Positions 51,938 to 59,504 of a stretch of DNA of 64,000 nt are shown here, piece after piece. Under the pieces are notes generated by a model, which worked only from the letters and a program-made list of their open reading frames with translations, had not been told where the DNA came from and searched no databases. This stretch comes from Rhabdothermincola salaria. GTDB lineage: Bacteria; Actinomycetota; Acidimicrobiia; Acidimicrobiales; Acidimicrobilacustridaceae. The translations under genes and the position numbers were made by a program. Where the stretch lies: positions 868,001-932,000 of the forward strand of contig NZ_JAJQXW010000001.1 of NCBI RefSeq assembly GCF_021246445.1, read 5' to 3'. Position 1 is the stretch's first letter; each line of letters begins with the position of its first letter.

Positions 51938-52443
51938 CCCTCGCTCTGCTCTCCGGACGAGCCGGCTACCTGGCCGTGGTGGCCCTCGTGGTCATCGGCC
52001 TGGCCACGATGGTGATCGAGCGGCACCTGCTCAAGAAGCTGGTGGGTCTCGTGATCTTCCAGACCGCCATCTTCTTGTTCTTCATCCAGGGCAGCATCCG
52101 CGACGGCGCGGACGTGCCGGTGATCGATCCCGAGGTCGGTGCGGACGCCACCCGCTACATGAACCCCCTGCCGCACCTGCTGATCCTGACCGCGCTGGTC
52201 GTGGGAGCGGCCGTCATCGGCGTGGCCCTGGCCCTGATGGTCGTCATCCAGCGCTCCTACGGGACCCTCGACGACCACGTCTTGTCCGGCCTCCGCACCC
52301 CGGAGCAGGGCGTCGATGCGGGCGGACAGCCGGCAGCCGTCGGCGAGACCGCCGAGGGCGGGCACAGCACGCCGACCACGGGTACCGCCCCCTCGGCAGC
52401 GGGGCAGGACCCGGCGTGCTCCGGCGACGGTGAGACACCATGA
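51934..52443 (+). CDS. mrpC: Mrp antiporter subunit C (NuoK-like)
   Basis: A 169-residue NuoK/MrpC-like protein. Three helices are followed by the typical PLPHLLILTALVVGAAVIGVALAL. The last 50 or so residues are hydrophilic (Gly/Thr/Ala-rich) and extend beyond the usual MrpC length of about 115. GTG start; ATGA to mrpD. Confidence 0.9.
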   Translation: MTLALLSGRAGYLAVVALVVIGLATMVIERHLLKKLVGLVIFQTAIFLFFIQGSIRDGADVPVIDPEVGADATRYMNPLPHLLILTALVVGAAVIGVALALMVVIQRSYGTLDDHVLSGLRTPEQGVDAGGQPAAVGETAEGGHSTPTTGTAPSAAGQDPACSGDGETP

Positions 52444-53915
52444 CCACCTCGGCCCTGCCCGCGCTGCTTCCGGCGATCACCTTCACGGCGGCAGTTGTCG
52501 CCACCCTGGCGGGCTGGTGGCGTCCCACCGTCGCCCGTGCTGTCGCCGTCGCCACCCTCGCGGTGGTGACCGTGCTCGCAGCCTGGGGGCTCTGGCACAA
52601 CATCGACCAGAGCGAGGCGCTCGTCCACGCCGTCGGGGGATGGGCTGCTCCCCTCGGCATCGAGTACATCCTCGACGGGCTCTCGGCCTTCGTCGCCCTC
52701 CTCGTGGGCACCATCGGACTCCTGGTGCTGCTGTATCCGACCAAGCTGGCCTTCGGAACCTCGGCCGAGCCCCGATTCCCGATCCACGGGCTGGTGCTGC
52801 TCCTCGTCGGTGGCCTCCTCGGGGTGACGCTGGCCGGCGACCTGTTCAACCTCTTCGTGGCCCTCGAGATCTACTCGCTGGCCTCCTACGCGCTCGTCGC
52901 CCTCGGCGGTCCCGCGGCTGCGGTGGCCAGCTTCCGCTACCTGCTCGTGGGCACCGTCGGTTCGAGCTTCTACCTGCTCGGGGTGGGCTTCTTGTACTTC
53001 CGCACCGGAACCCTGAGCATGGCCGGGGTGGGCGACGAGCTCGACCGCATCGGGGCCACGCCCTCGGTGGCGGTGGGCATCGCCATGATCGTGATCGGGC
53101 TCGGCATCAAGATGGCGGTGTTCCCTCTGCACGTCTGGCTGCCCGATGCCCACAGCCACGCCCCACCGGGCGTGGCCGCCCTCCTGGCCGCCGTCCAGGT
53201 CAAGGTGGCCGCCTACGCCTTGTTCCGCATCCTGTTCCTGGTGGTGCCCCTCGGCGTGATCGAGGACACCTCCCTTCTCACCGTCCTGACCTGGGCGTCT
53301 GCCGCCGGGGTGCTGGTCGGCTCCTGGATGGCCGTTCGCCAGGAGGGGATCAAGCGCATGCTGGCGCACTCCACCGTCGCCCAGATCGGCTACATCGGGC
53401 TCGGGATCGGCCTGGGTTCGCCACTCGCCCTGGTCGGCGCCCTGTTGCACATGGTGAACCACGCTGCCATGAAGGCGTGCATGTTCTTCGTCGCCGGGAG
53501 CGTCCAGCAACAAGCCGGCGCCAAGAAGGTGGGGGACCTCGCCGGCCTCGGACCCCGCATGCCCTGGACAGCGGCGGGCTTCACCATCGCCGCGCTGTCG
53601 ATGGTCGGGCTGCCGCCCACGGCCGGGTTCTTCTCCAAGTGGTACCTGGTGGCCGGCGCGGCCGAGACAGGAGCGTGGCTGGTGGCGGTCGTCATCGTCG
53701 CGTCGAGCGTCATCACGTTGATCTACATGCTCCGGGTCATCGAGACGATCTGGTTCCGACCCGCCCCCGAGCGCGACGTCGACGTCCACGAGGCACGCCC
53801 GTCGGTCGTGTTCCCGATCGCCGTCCTCGCCGTCGGCACCATCGTGCTGGGCCTGGTCAACCTGGTGATCGTGGAGAACGTGCTCGAGCCGGTCGTCGCC
53901 CTCACCGGCCGGTGA
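52440..53915 (+). CDS. mrpD: Mrp antiporter subunit D (NuoN/M-like)
   Basis: A 491-residue proton-channel subunit, the third NuoL/M/N-like protein of the operon. FNLFVALEIYSLASYALVAL has the helix-5 Glu, LGIKMAVFPLHVWLPDAHSHAPPGVAALLA the H/D/P segment and Lys, and MLAHSTVAQIGYIGLG the broken helix. It closes the operon; a gene with its own TAGCGT box follows. Confidence 0.92.
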   Translation: MTTSALPALLPAITFTAAVVATLAGWWRPTVARAVAVATLAVVTVLAAWGLWHNIDQSEALVHAVGGWAAPLGIEYILDGLSAFVALLVGTIGLLVLLYPTKLAFGTSAEPRFPIHGLVLLLVGGLLGVTLAGDLFNLFVALEIYSLASYALVALGGPAAAVASFRYLLVGTVGSSFYLLGVGFLYFRTGTLSMAGVGDELDRIGATPSVAVGIAMIVIGLGIKMAVFPLHVWLPDAHSHAPPGVAALLAAVQVKVAAYALFRILFLVVPLGVIEDTSLLTVLTWASAAGVLVGSWMAVRQEGIKRMLAHSTVAQIGYIGLGIGLGSPLALVGALLHMVNHAAMKACMFFVAGSVQQQAGAKKVGDLAGLGPRMPWTAAGFTIAALSMVGLPPTAGFFSKWYLVAGAAETGAWLVAVVIVASSVITLIYMLRVIETIWFRPAPERDVDVHEARPSVVFPIAVLAVGTIVLGLVNLVIVENVLEPVVALTGR

Positions 53916-53950
53916 CCGGCCCGGACCGGACCACTGTCGCGAGCCAGGCG

Positions 53951-53956
53951 TAGCGT
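53951..53956 (+). promoter_or_regulatory. Leaderless -10 box TAGCGT
   Basis: TAGCGT lies 7 nt before the ATG at 53964. Confidence 0.6.
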
Positions 53957-53963
53957 TGCGGCC

Positions 53964-54671
53964 ATGACCCAGGAGCCGACCGTGCTGCCCATGTTCCCGC
54001 TGGGGTCGGTGCTGTTCCCGGGCATGGCGCTGCCGTTGCACGTCTTCGAACCCCGCTACCGGACCCTCGTCGACGACTGCCTCGCCGGGGAGCCCGAGTT
54101 CGGCGTGGTGCTCATCGAACGGGGGAGCGAGGTCGGCGGCGGTGACCTGCGCCGTGACGTCGGCACCGTCGCCCGCATCGTGGAGGCCGTGCGCTTCGAC
54201 GACGGCCGCTGGGGTCTGGGCTGCGTGGGCGTGCGCCGGGTCCGGGTGGATCACTGGTTGCCCGACGACCCCTATCCCCGTGCGGAGATCGCCGACTGGG
54301 AGGACGAGCAGGTCGGGCCGGCAGCCACCGACCTCCTCGTCGAGGTGACCGCCCGCCTCCGTCAGGTGCTGGCGGCCACCGCGGAGCTCGGCCTGCCCGC
54401 GGCGCCCGCCACCCTCGAGCTGGCCGACGACCCGGTCCTGGCCAGCTACCAGGCCAGCGCCCTGGCCCCCTTCGGCCCCGCCGACCACCACGACCTCCTC
54501 GCCGAACCGGGCCCCGAGGCCCGGCTGGCCCACCTCCGGCACCTGTTGGTCGAGGAGACCGAGTACCTGGAGCGTCGACTGGCCATGGCCTCCGAGGACC
54601 TCGGCCCCCCGGACGACGACGACCGCCCTCGGCCCGAACCCGGCGACGACCCGCCGGACGACGACACCTGA
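53964..54671 (+). CDS. LON N-terminal-domain protein
   Basis: A 235-residue stand-alone LON substrate-binding domain protein without ATPase or protease parts. The N-terminus LPMFPLGSVLFPGMALPLHVFEPRYR is diagnostic, followed by GEPEFGVVLIERGSEVGGGD and RRVRVDHWLPDDPYPRAEI. The last 30 residues are Asp/Pro-rich and disordered. Role unknown; perhaps protein quality control. Confidence 0.88.
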   Translation: MTQEPTVLPMFPLGSVLFPGMALPLHVFEPRYRTLVDDCLAGEPEFGVVLIERGSEVGGGDLRRDVGTVARIVEAVRFDDGRWGLGCVGVRRVRVDHWLPDDPYPRAEIADWEDEQVGPAATDLLVEVTARLRQVLAATAELGLPAAPATLELADDPVLASYQASALAPFGPADHHDLLAEPGPEARLAHLRHLLVEETEYLERRLAMASEDLGPPDDDDRPRPEPGDDPPDDDT

Positions 54672-54770
54672 TCGCTCGTCGCTGGAGGACGTTGCGCCGG
54701 CATGGAGATCGGCTTTCGGCGGTGTGGGTAGGGTTGGCCGTTGACCGTCCCCGTCGACGAGGTGAGCTGC

Positions 54771-55115
54771 GTGGCCAACAAGACATCGGTGCCCGACACC
54801 CTGCAAGAGCTCAAGGACCTGCTCGTCTCGTACGCCAAGCAGGAGACGATCGATCCTCTGCGCAACGTGGGCCGGTTCCTCGGCTTCGGCCTCGGCGGCA
54901 TCATGTTGCTGTCGCTCGGCACGGTCCTGCTGGCCCTGGCGGCCCTGCGGGCGCTGCAGACCCAGACCGGCGACGTGTTCGCCGGCTTCTGGTCCTGGGC
55001 GCCGTACCTCATCGTGATGGTGGGCCTGCTCGCCGTCACCGGCGTCGTGGCCAGCCGCATCACCAAGGGCGGGCTCGGCACGCCCGTCGAACCCAGCTCA
55101 GGGAAGGCACGATGA
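54771..55115 (+). CDS. Holin-like (DUF1469/phage holin III-like) membrane protein
   Basis: A 114-residue membrane protein: a helical N-terminal segment (TLQELKDLLVSYAKQETIDPLRNVG) and two transmembrane helices (residues about 41-62 and 78-97). This layout matches the actinobacterial phage-holin-superfamily/DUF1469 group, related to YqjE, which are not true phage genes. GTG at 54771 has GAGG 8 nt upstream; a TTG at 54741 is an alternative. A TAGGGT box at 54729-54734 may be the promoter. First of three coupled small genes. Confidence 0.7.
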   Translation: MANKTSVPDTLQELKDLLVSYAKQETIDPLRNVGRFLGFGLGGIMLLSLGTVLLALAALRALQTQTGDVFAGFWSWAPYLIVMVGLLAVTGVVASRITKGGLGTPVEPSSGKAR

Positions 55116-55333
55116 CCACGACCTCCACGCCGGGCGCGCCCATCACCCGCGACGACATCGAGGCCAAGTTCCGCGACATCCAGGGCGAGGTCGAGACCAT
55201 GGAGACCGAGGCGCGCGACTACCTCGGCATGGCCATCGCCGCGGTCGCCGTCACCGTGGTCGTCGTCGCGTTCGTGCTCGGCAACCGGCGGGGCAAGAAG
55301 CGGCGCACGGTCGTCGAGATCCGCAGGGTCTGA
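55112..55333 (+). CDS. Small single-helix membrane protein (73 aa)
   Basis: A 73-residue protein with an acidic helical N-terminal part (DDIEAKFRDIQGEVETMETEA), one transmembrane helix (GMAIAAVAVTVVVVAFVLG) and a basic tail (RRGKKRR). The layout resembles YqjD/DUF3618 proteins that accompany holin-like genes. ATG overlaps the previous stop (ATGA). Confidence 0.65.
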   Translation: MTTTSTPGAPITRDDIEAKFRDIQGEVETMETEARDYLGMAIAAVAVTVVVVAFVLGNRRGKKRRTVVEIRRV

Positions 55334-55653
55334 TGCCGCTGCTCGACACCGCCCGACGGCTGGGGCTCACGCGTGGGGTGTTCGGCGACAGCCGCCCCTG
55401 GCTGGTCATCGGTGGCCTGGCCTGGGGCCTCCGCGCTCTGCAGTGGGCGCGCCGGCCCTCACCCGAGACGGTGATGCGCGAGGTGCTCGAACCGGGCGAG
55501 ACCATCGTCATCCGCCACGACGGTGCCCCGCCGACCCGCCGGCAGCGCCGCAAGGCCGCCAAGGCGGTCAAGAAGGCGTCCCGACGGGCGGAGCGCAGCG
55601 ACGCCGAGGCGACGGCGGCGACCCTCGACGCCGTCACCGGCCACGGGGGCTGA
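55333..55653 (+). CDS. Small basic protein (106 aa)
   Basis: A 106-residue protein with a short hydrophobic stretch ([18 protein letters not shown]), an ETIVIRHDG strand and a very basic segment ([21 protein letters not shown]). It shares one base with the preceding stop (TGATG). No family recognised; likely membrane-associated partner of the two genes before it. Confidence 0.6.
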   Translation: MPLLDTARRLGLTRGVFGDSRPWLVIGGLAWGLRALQWARRPSPETVMREVLEPGETIVIRHDGAPPTRRQRRKAAKAVKKASRRAERSDAEATAATLDAVTGHGG

Positions 55654-55720
55654 CTCGCTCGTCTGCCCACCCGAGGGGGGCGGAGTTCGCTGTCGGCCCC
55701 CGGCCTGCGATCATGGGGAC

Positions 55721-55921
55721 GTGAAGGTGCTGTTGCGCAACCCCCGGCGGGAGATCGAGGTCCCGGGCCCGATCACCGTGATCAACCTGTTGGACCGCCT
55801 CGACCTCAACCGTGAGTCCGTGCTCGTCATCCGCGCCGGAGAGCTCGTGGCGGGCGACGCCACGTTGGCCGACGACGAGTCGGTCGAGGTCCGTCCCGTG
55901 ATCTCGGGAGGCTTCCGATGA
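55721..55921 (+). CDS. Ubiquitin-like sulfur carrier (ThiS/MoaD/TtuB-like) with Gly-Gly-Phe-Arg end
   Basis: A 66-residue beta-grasp protein ([14 protein letters not shown]...), matching small sulfur carriers such as TtuB. Its last residues are ISGGFR, so the Gly-Gly that is adenylated and thiocarboxylated in this family is followed by Phe-Arg rather than being terminal. The stop overlaps the next ATG (ATGA), and the GG codons (GGA GGC) form the ribosome site of the following gene. It probably donates sulfur to the TtuA-like thiolase next door. Confidence 0.8.
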   Translation: MKVLLRNPRREIEVPGPITVINLLDRLDLNRESVLVIRAGELVAGDATLADDESVEVRPVISGGFR

Positions 55922-56889
55922 AGTGCGTGACCTGTCGGGAACCGGCGATCATCGACATCCGCCGCCACAACGCCAACTTCTGCGCCGAGCACTTCCTCGA
56001 GCAGTGCCGTCGTCAGGTCGTCAAGGCCATCGACGAGTTCGAGATGATCGCGCCGGGGGAGCGGGCACTGGTCGCGGTGTCGGGCGGCAAGGACTCCCTC
56101 GCCGTCTGGGACCTGCTCACCGAGCTGGGCTACGACGCCGACGGCCTCTACCTGGGTCTCGGCATCGGCGAGTACAGCGACGTGTCGGGGCGCCATGCCC
56201 GCGACTTCGCCGCCGCCCGGGGGCTCAAGCTGCTCGAGGTCGACCTCCCCGAGCGCTTCGGCTACGACATCCCCACCGGGGCCCGCGCCGCCCGCCGGGC
56301 GCCGTGCTCGGCGTGCGGGCTCTCCAAGCGCCACCTCTTCGACGCCGTGGCCGTCGAGGAGGGCTACGACGTGCTCGTCACCGGCCACAACCTCGACGAC
56401 GAGGCCGCCGTGCTGTTCGGCAACACCCTGCACTGGCACACCGAGTACCTCGGCCGCCAGCTCCCCGTCCTGGCCGAACGCGACGGCTTCCCCCGCAAGG
56501 TCAAGCCGCTGGTTCGCCTCACCGAGCGCGAGATGGCCGCCTACTGCGTCGTGCGGGGCATCGACTACCTCGTCGACGAGTGCCCCATGGCCGCCGGCAA
56601 CCGTCACCTCACCTACAAGGAAGCCTTGAACGACATCGAGAAGGCCTCACCCGGGGCCAAGCACTCCTTCTACTTCGGGTTCCTCGCGCGGGCCGCCGAA
56701 CGCTTCGCCGACGAGGCCGAGACCGATCGTGAAGGTCTGCGCGCCTGTCCCACCTGCGGGGCTCCGACCACCGCCGAGACGTGTGCGTTCTGCCGCCTGG
56801 TCGAACGGGCCGGTGGGGCCCGGCCCGACCCCTCGACGGCCACCGCGGTGCCCGTCGAGCTGGGACCGACGCGGGCCGGCGCCCGGTGA
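55918..56889 (+). CDS. TtuA/Ncs6-like tRNA 2-thiolation enzyme (TIGR00269 type)
   Basis: A 323-residue adenylating thiolase. An N-terminal zinc site (Cys3, Cys6, Cys22, His25) is followed by the PP-loop SGGKDS (55-60). Cys130 and Cys133 (CSACG) and Cys222 (DECPM) match the [4Fe-4S] ligands of TtuA, and GHNLDDEA (156-163) is characteristic. A C-terminal zinc site (CPTCG...CAFC) follows. In Thermus, TtuA with TtuB makes 2-thioribothymidine at tRNA position 54; Ncs6 relatives act at the wobble base. The upstream carrier and downstream trmI favour position 54, but this is inference. Confidence 0.86.
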   Translation: MKCVTCREPAIIDIRRHNANFCAEHFLEQCRRQVVKAIDEFEMIAPGERALVAVSGGKDSLAVWDLLTELGYDADGLYLGLGIGEYSDVSGRHARDFAAARGLKLLEVDLPERFGYDIPTGARAARRAPCSACGLSKRHLFDAVAVEEGYDVLVTGHNLDDEAAVLFGNTLHWHTEYLGRQLPVLAERDGFPRKVKPLVRLTEREMAAYCVVRGIDYLVDECPMAAGNRHLTYKEALNDIEKASPGAKHSFYFGFLARAAERFADEAETDREGLRACPTCGAPTTAETCAFCRLVERAGGARPDPSTATAVPVELGPTRAGAR

Positions 56890-57659
56890 GCCGCCTGTTC
56901 GGCGCCGGAGACCGCGTCCTGCTCATCGATCACAAGAAGCGCCGCTACCTCGTCACGCTCAAGGCCGGAGGGGAGTTCCACTCCCACGCCGGCTTCGTGC
57001 CGCACGACGCGGTGATCGGGGTCGAGGAGGGATCGACGGTCCGCTCCACCCGCCACCTGCCCTACCTGGCGATCCGCCCCACGCTGTCGGACTTCGTGCT
57101 CAAGATGCCCCGTGGCGCCCAGGTCATCTATCCCAAGGACCTCGGACCGATCCTCATGTTGGCCGACCTCTTCCCGGGGGCCCGCGTGCTGGAGTCCGGC
57201 ATCGGGTCCGGTGCCCTGTCCATGGCCATGCTCCGGGCCGGCGCCGACATCGTCGGCTACGAGCTCCGGGAGGACTTCGCCGCCCGGGCCCAGGAGAACG
57301 TCGCCTCCTTCCTGGGCGACGAGGCCATGAGCCGGTACCGGGTGGAGCTGCGCGACTGCTACGACGGCATCGACGAGACCGACCTCGACCGGGTCGTCCT
57401 CGACCTGCCCGAACCCTGGCGCATCGTCCCCCACGCCGAGAAGGCGCTTCACTCCGGCGGCATCTTGTTGGCCTACACGCCGAGCATCGTGCAGGTGATG
57501 CAGCTCCGCGAGGCGCTCGAGGCCAGCGCCTTCGAGATGGCCGAGACCGTCGAGGTGCTCAACCGCACCTGGCACGTCGAAGGCCAGGCGGTGCGCCCGG
57601 ATCACCGGATGGTGGCCCACACGGGCTTCCTCACCCACGCCCGCCTCCTGCGCGGCTGA
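56886..57659 (+). CDS. trmI: tRNA (adenine-58-N1)-methyltransferase TrmI
   Basis: A 257-residue class I methyltransferase forming m1A58 in the tRNA T-loop, active as a tetramer. The N-terminal beta domain is followed by PRGAQVIYPKDLGPIL, motif I VLESGIGSGALSMAML (about residues 101-116), motif II YELREDF, and the catalytic VVLDLPEPW (about residues 169-177). GTG start lies in a GTGA overlap with the thiolase gene, coupling the two. Confidence 0.93.
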   Translation: MSRLFGAGDRVLLIDHKKRRYLVTLKAGGEFHSHAGFVPHDAVIGVEEGSTVRSTRHLPYLAIRPTLSDFVLKMPRGAQVIYPKDLGPILMLADLFPGARVLESGIGSGALSMAMLRAGADIVGYELREDFAARAQENVASFLGDEAMSRYRVELRDCYDGIDETDLDRVVLDLPEPWRIVPHAEKALHSGGILLAYTPSIVQVMQLREALEASAFEMAETVEVLNRTWHVEGQAVRPDHRMVAHTGFLTHARLLRG

Positions 57660-57687
57660 GCCCCTTCGTCGCGATCCGAGCCGAGCC

Positions 57688-58860
57688 GTGAACCTCCTCG
57701 ACGTGGCCCTGGTGGTCGTCGGCGTGGCCGTCGCGGTCGGCGGCTACCGGCTGGGCTTCATCACCCGGGTCGTGTCGTGGATCGGACTGGCGGTGGGGCT
57801 GATCCTCGCCGTCCGGCTCGCCCCGGCCCTGGTCTCCAGGATCGACCCCTCTCATGCCGGCATCGTGCTCGTGCTCACCGTGGGGCTGTTGTTGGTCGGG
57901 GCCTCCCTGGGCCAGGCGCTGGGCTTCCTCGTCGGGGGTCGGCTGCGTCCCCGACGACCCGACGGCGTCGTCGGCCGTCTCGACGGCGCCATGGGCGCCA
58001 TCGCCGGCGTCGTGGGCCTGGTCGCGCTGGTCTGGCTGATGCTTCCGGTGCTGGCGGTGTCGCCGCCGTGGATCTCCCGGCCGGTCACCACCTCGTGGGT
58101 CGCCCGTGCGGTCGACCAGAACCTCCCCGAGCCGCCCGACGCCATGGCCGCCTTGCGGAGCCTCGTGGGCGAGGACTCCTTCCCGGAGGTCTTCGAGGCG
58201 CTGCGGCCCACTCCCGATCTCGGCCCGCCGCCGGAGGCGACCGGACTCGACCAGGCCACCAGCGAGACCGTCGCCCGCTCGGTGTTGATGATCGAGGGCG
58301 TGGCCTGCGCCCGAGTCCAGGACGGCTCCGGTTGGGTGGCGGCACCCGAGACGGTGGTCACCAACGCCCACGTCGTGGCCGGACAGGCTCGCACCGAGGT
58401 CATCCGCGACGACGGTCGCCGCCTCGATGCACGTGTGATCGCCTTCGACCCCGACCGCGACCTCGCGGTGCTCGATGTCGACGGCCTCGACCGACCGGCG
58501 CTGACGGTCGTGGAGGCCGCCGCCGCGGCCGGGACCATCGGGGGCGTCTTCGGCCACCCCGGCGGCGAGCCGCTGCGCATCGCCCCGTTCGAGGTGGCCC
58601 GCCCCCTCGAGGCGACCGGGCGCGACATCTACGACGCCACCACCACCCGCCGCCAGGTCCTCGAGCTCTCCGCCGCCCTACGGCCCGGGGACTCCGGCTC
58701 GGCGCTCGTCGACCCCACCGGCCGGGTGGTCGGGGTGGCCTTCGCCATCGCTCGGGACCAGCCCGACGTCGCCTACGCCCTCGCCACCCCGGAGCTGGAA
58801 CCGGTGCTCGCCGACGCGGCCGTGGGCGCCACCGTCACCACCGGGGCCTGCCTGGGGTGA
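57688..58860 (+). CDS. CvpA-domain membrane serine protease (MarP-like)
   Basis: A 390-residue membrane protease. Four N-terminal helices form a CvpA/colicin-V-production-like domain (about residues 1-125); a chymotrypsin-fold protease domain follows outside the membrane. The triad is visible: His228 (TNAHVV), Asp258 (DPDRDLAVL) and Ser336 (RPGDSGSAL). This is the architecture of mycobacterial MarP (Rv3671c), required for acid and oxidative stress resistance. A Cys pair (near residues 209 and 388) could form the stabilising disulfide. GTG start 28 bp after trmI. Confidence 0.88.
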   Translation: MNLLDVALVVVGVAVAVGGYRLGFITRVVSWIGLAVGLILAVRLAPALVSRIDPSHAGIVLVLTVGLLLVGASLGQALGFLVGGRLRPRRPDGVVGRLDGAMGAIAGVVGLVALVWLMLPVLAVSPPWISRPVTTSWVARAVDQNLPEPPDAMAALRSLVGEDSFPEVFEALRPTPDLGPPPEATGLDQATSETVARSVLMIEGVACARVQDGSGWVAAPETVVTNAHVVAGQARTEVIRDDGRRLDARVIAFDPDRDLAVLDVDGLDRPALTVVEAAAAAGTIGGVFGHPGGEPLRIAPFEVARPLEATGRDIYDATTTRRQVLELSAALRPGDSGSALVDPTGRVVGVAFAIARDQPDVAYALATPELEPVLADAAVGATVTTGACLG

Positions 58861-58880
58861 CCGGTGGCCCGAGCGCCACG

Positions 58881-58898
58881 GCGACGGCGACGGCGACG
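58881..58898 (+). repeat. Short tandem repeat (GCGACG)3
   Basis: Three perfect copies of GCGACG in the marP-ferredoxin gap. Short and probably without function. Confidence 0.4.
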
Positions 58899-58911
58899 GG
58901 ACCGGGCGCGA

Positions 58912-58938
58912 CACGAGGGAGGCAGTGCCTCCCTCGTG
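58912..58938. terminator. Bidirectional hairpin terminator
   Basis: CACGAGGGAGGCA and TGCCTCCCTCGTG form a perfect 13-bp stem with a single central G. It lies between the convergent marP-like and ferredoxin genes, so it can serve both strands. No T-tract. Confidence 0.75.
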
Positions 58939-58986
58939 GTCAGTACCGATGCAGCTGGTGTCGGGCGGGCGCCGGACGCCCGCCGC

Positions 58987-59223
58987 TCACTCGGCTTCGA
59001 TGAAGATGCACTCGCCGGGGCACTCCTCGGCGGACTCGATCACGGCGTCGAGCTGTCCGTCGGGGATGTTGGCCATGCCGGCCGCGCCGCCCGGGTCGGA
59101 GAACACCTTGTCGCCCTCCCTGACGTAGGCGAGGCCGTCGTCGAGCAGGGTGAACACGTCAGGGGCGATCTCTTCGCAGAGGCCGTCGCCGGTGCAGAGA
59201 TCCTGGTCGATCCAGACCTTCAT
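58987..59223 (-). CDS. Single-cluster ferredoxin (78 aa)
   Basis: A 78-residue ferredoxin of the small monocluster type, MKVWIDQDLCTGDGLCEEIAP. Cys10, Cys16 and Cys68 match the C-x5-C...CP pattern of [3Fe-4S]/[4Fe-4S] electron donors; a fourth Cys72 (ECPGECIF) is extra. Acidic throughout (ends IFIEAE), good for docking. The frame is open far upstream, but the ATG at 59223 gives the normal N-terminus. The minus-strand TAGAGT at 59303-59298 is a possible -10. It lies between marP and the proteasome genes on the other strand; its partner is not nearby. Confidence 0.92.
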   Translation of the reverse strand: MKVWIDQDLCTGDGLCEEIAPDVFTLLDDGLAYVREGDKVFSDPGGAAGMANIPDGQLDAVIESAEECPGECIFIEAE

Positions 59224-59466
59224 TCGCCATGTACCTCTTCGTGAGGGAGTCGGGGTGGGGTGGCGTCCGCCGCAGAGGCGGGGGCCGTTCGACGGCCACT
59301 CTAGTGCACCTCCGGGGGATTTCCCCGGCATTGTCGGGAGAAATTCTGAGGGGCGAGCGCAGCTTACGGCCCGGTGAGCATTCCCGGCGGCCATGCGCCC
59401 GTGCAAGTCCGTGTCACCGCCGTGTGAACCGTGCCGCCGCTCCGCCGGTCTGGGCAGGGACCGGGA

Positions 59467-59472
59467 TAGGGT
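59467..59472 (+). promoter_or_regulatory. -10 box TAGGGT for the proteasome ATPase gene
   Basis: TAGGGT lies 32 nt before the GTG at 59505, giving a short leader with GAGGAGG. The rest of the gap 59224-59466 contains a small inverted repeat CCGGGG-GATTT-CCCCGG near 59313 and nothing else I can name. Confidence 0.5.
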
Positions 59473-59504
59473 CGACGACCACGCCGTGACCGAGGAGGTG
59501 GGCC

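Noticed and set aside
54771-55653. Holin-like gene as a sign of a prophage
   Set aside because: No other phage genes are near; the holin-like family in actinobacteria is chromosomal and the neighbours are housekeeping genes.
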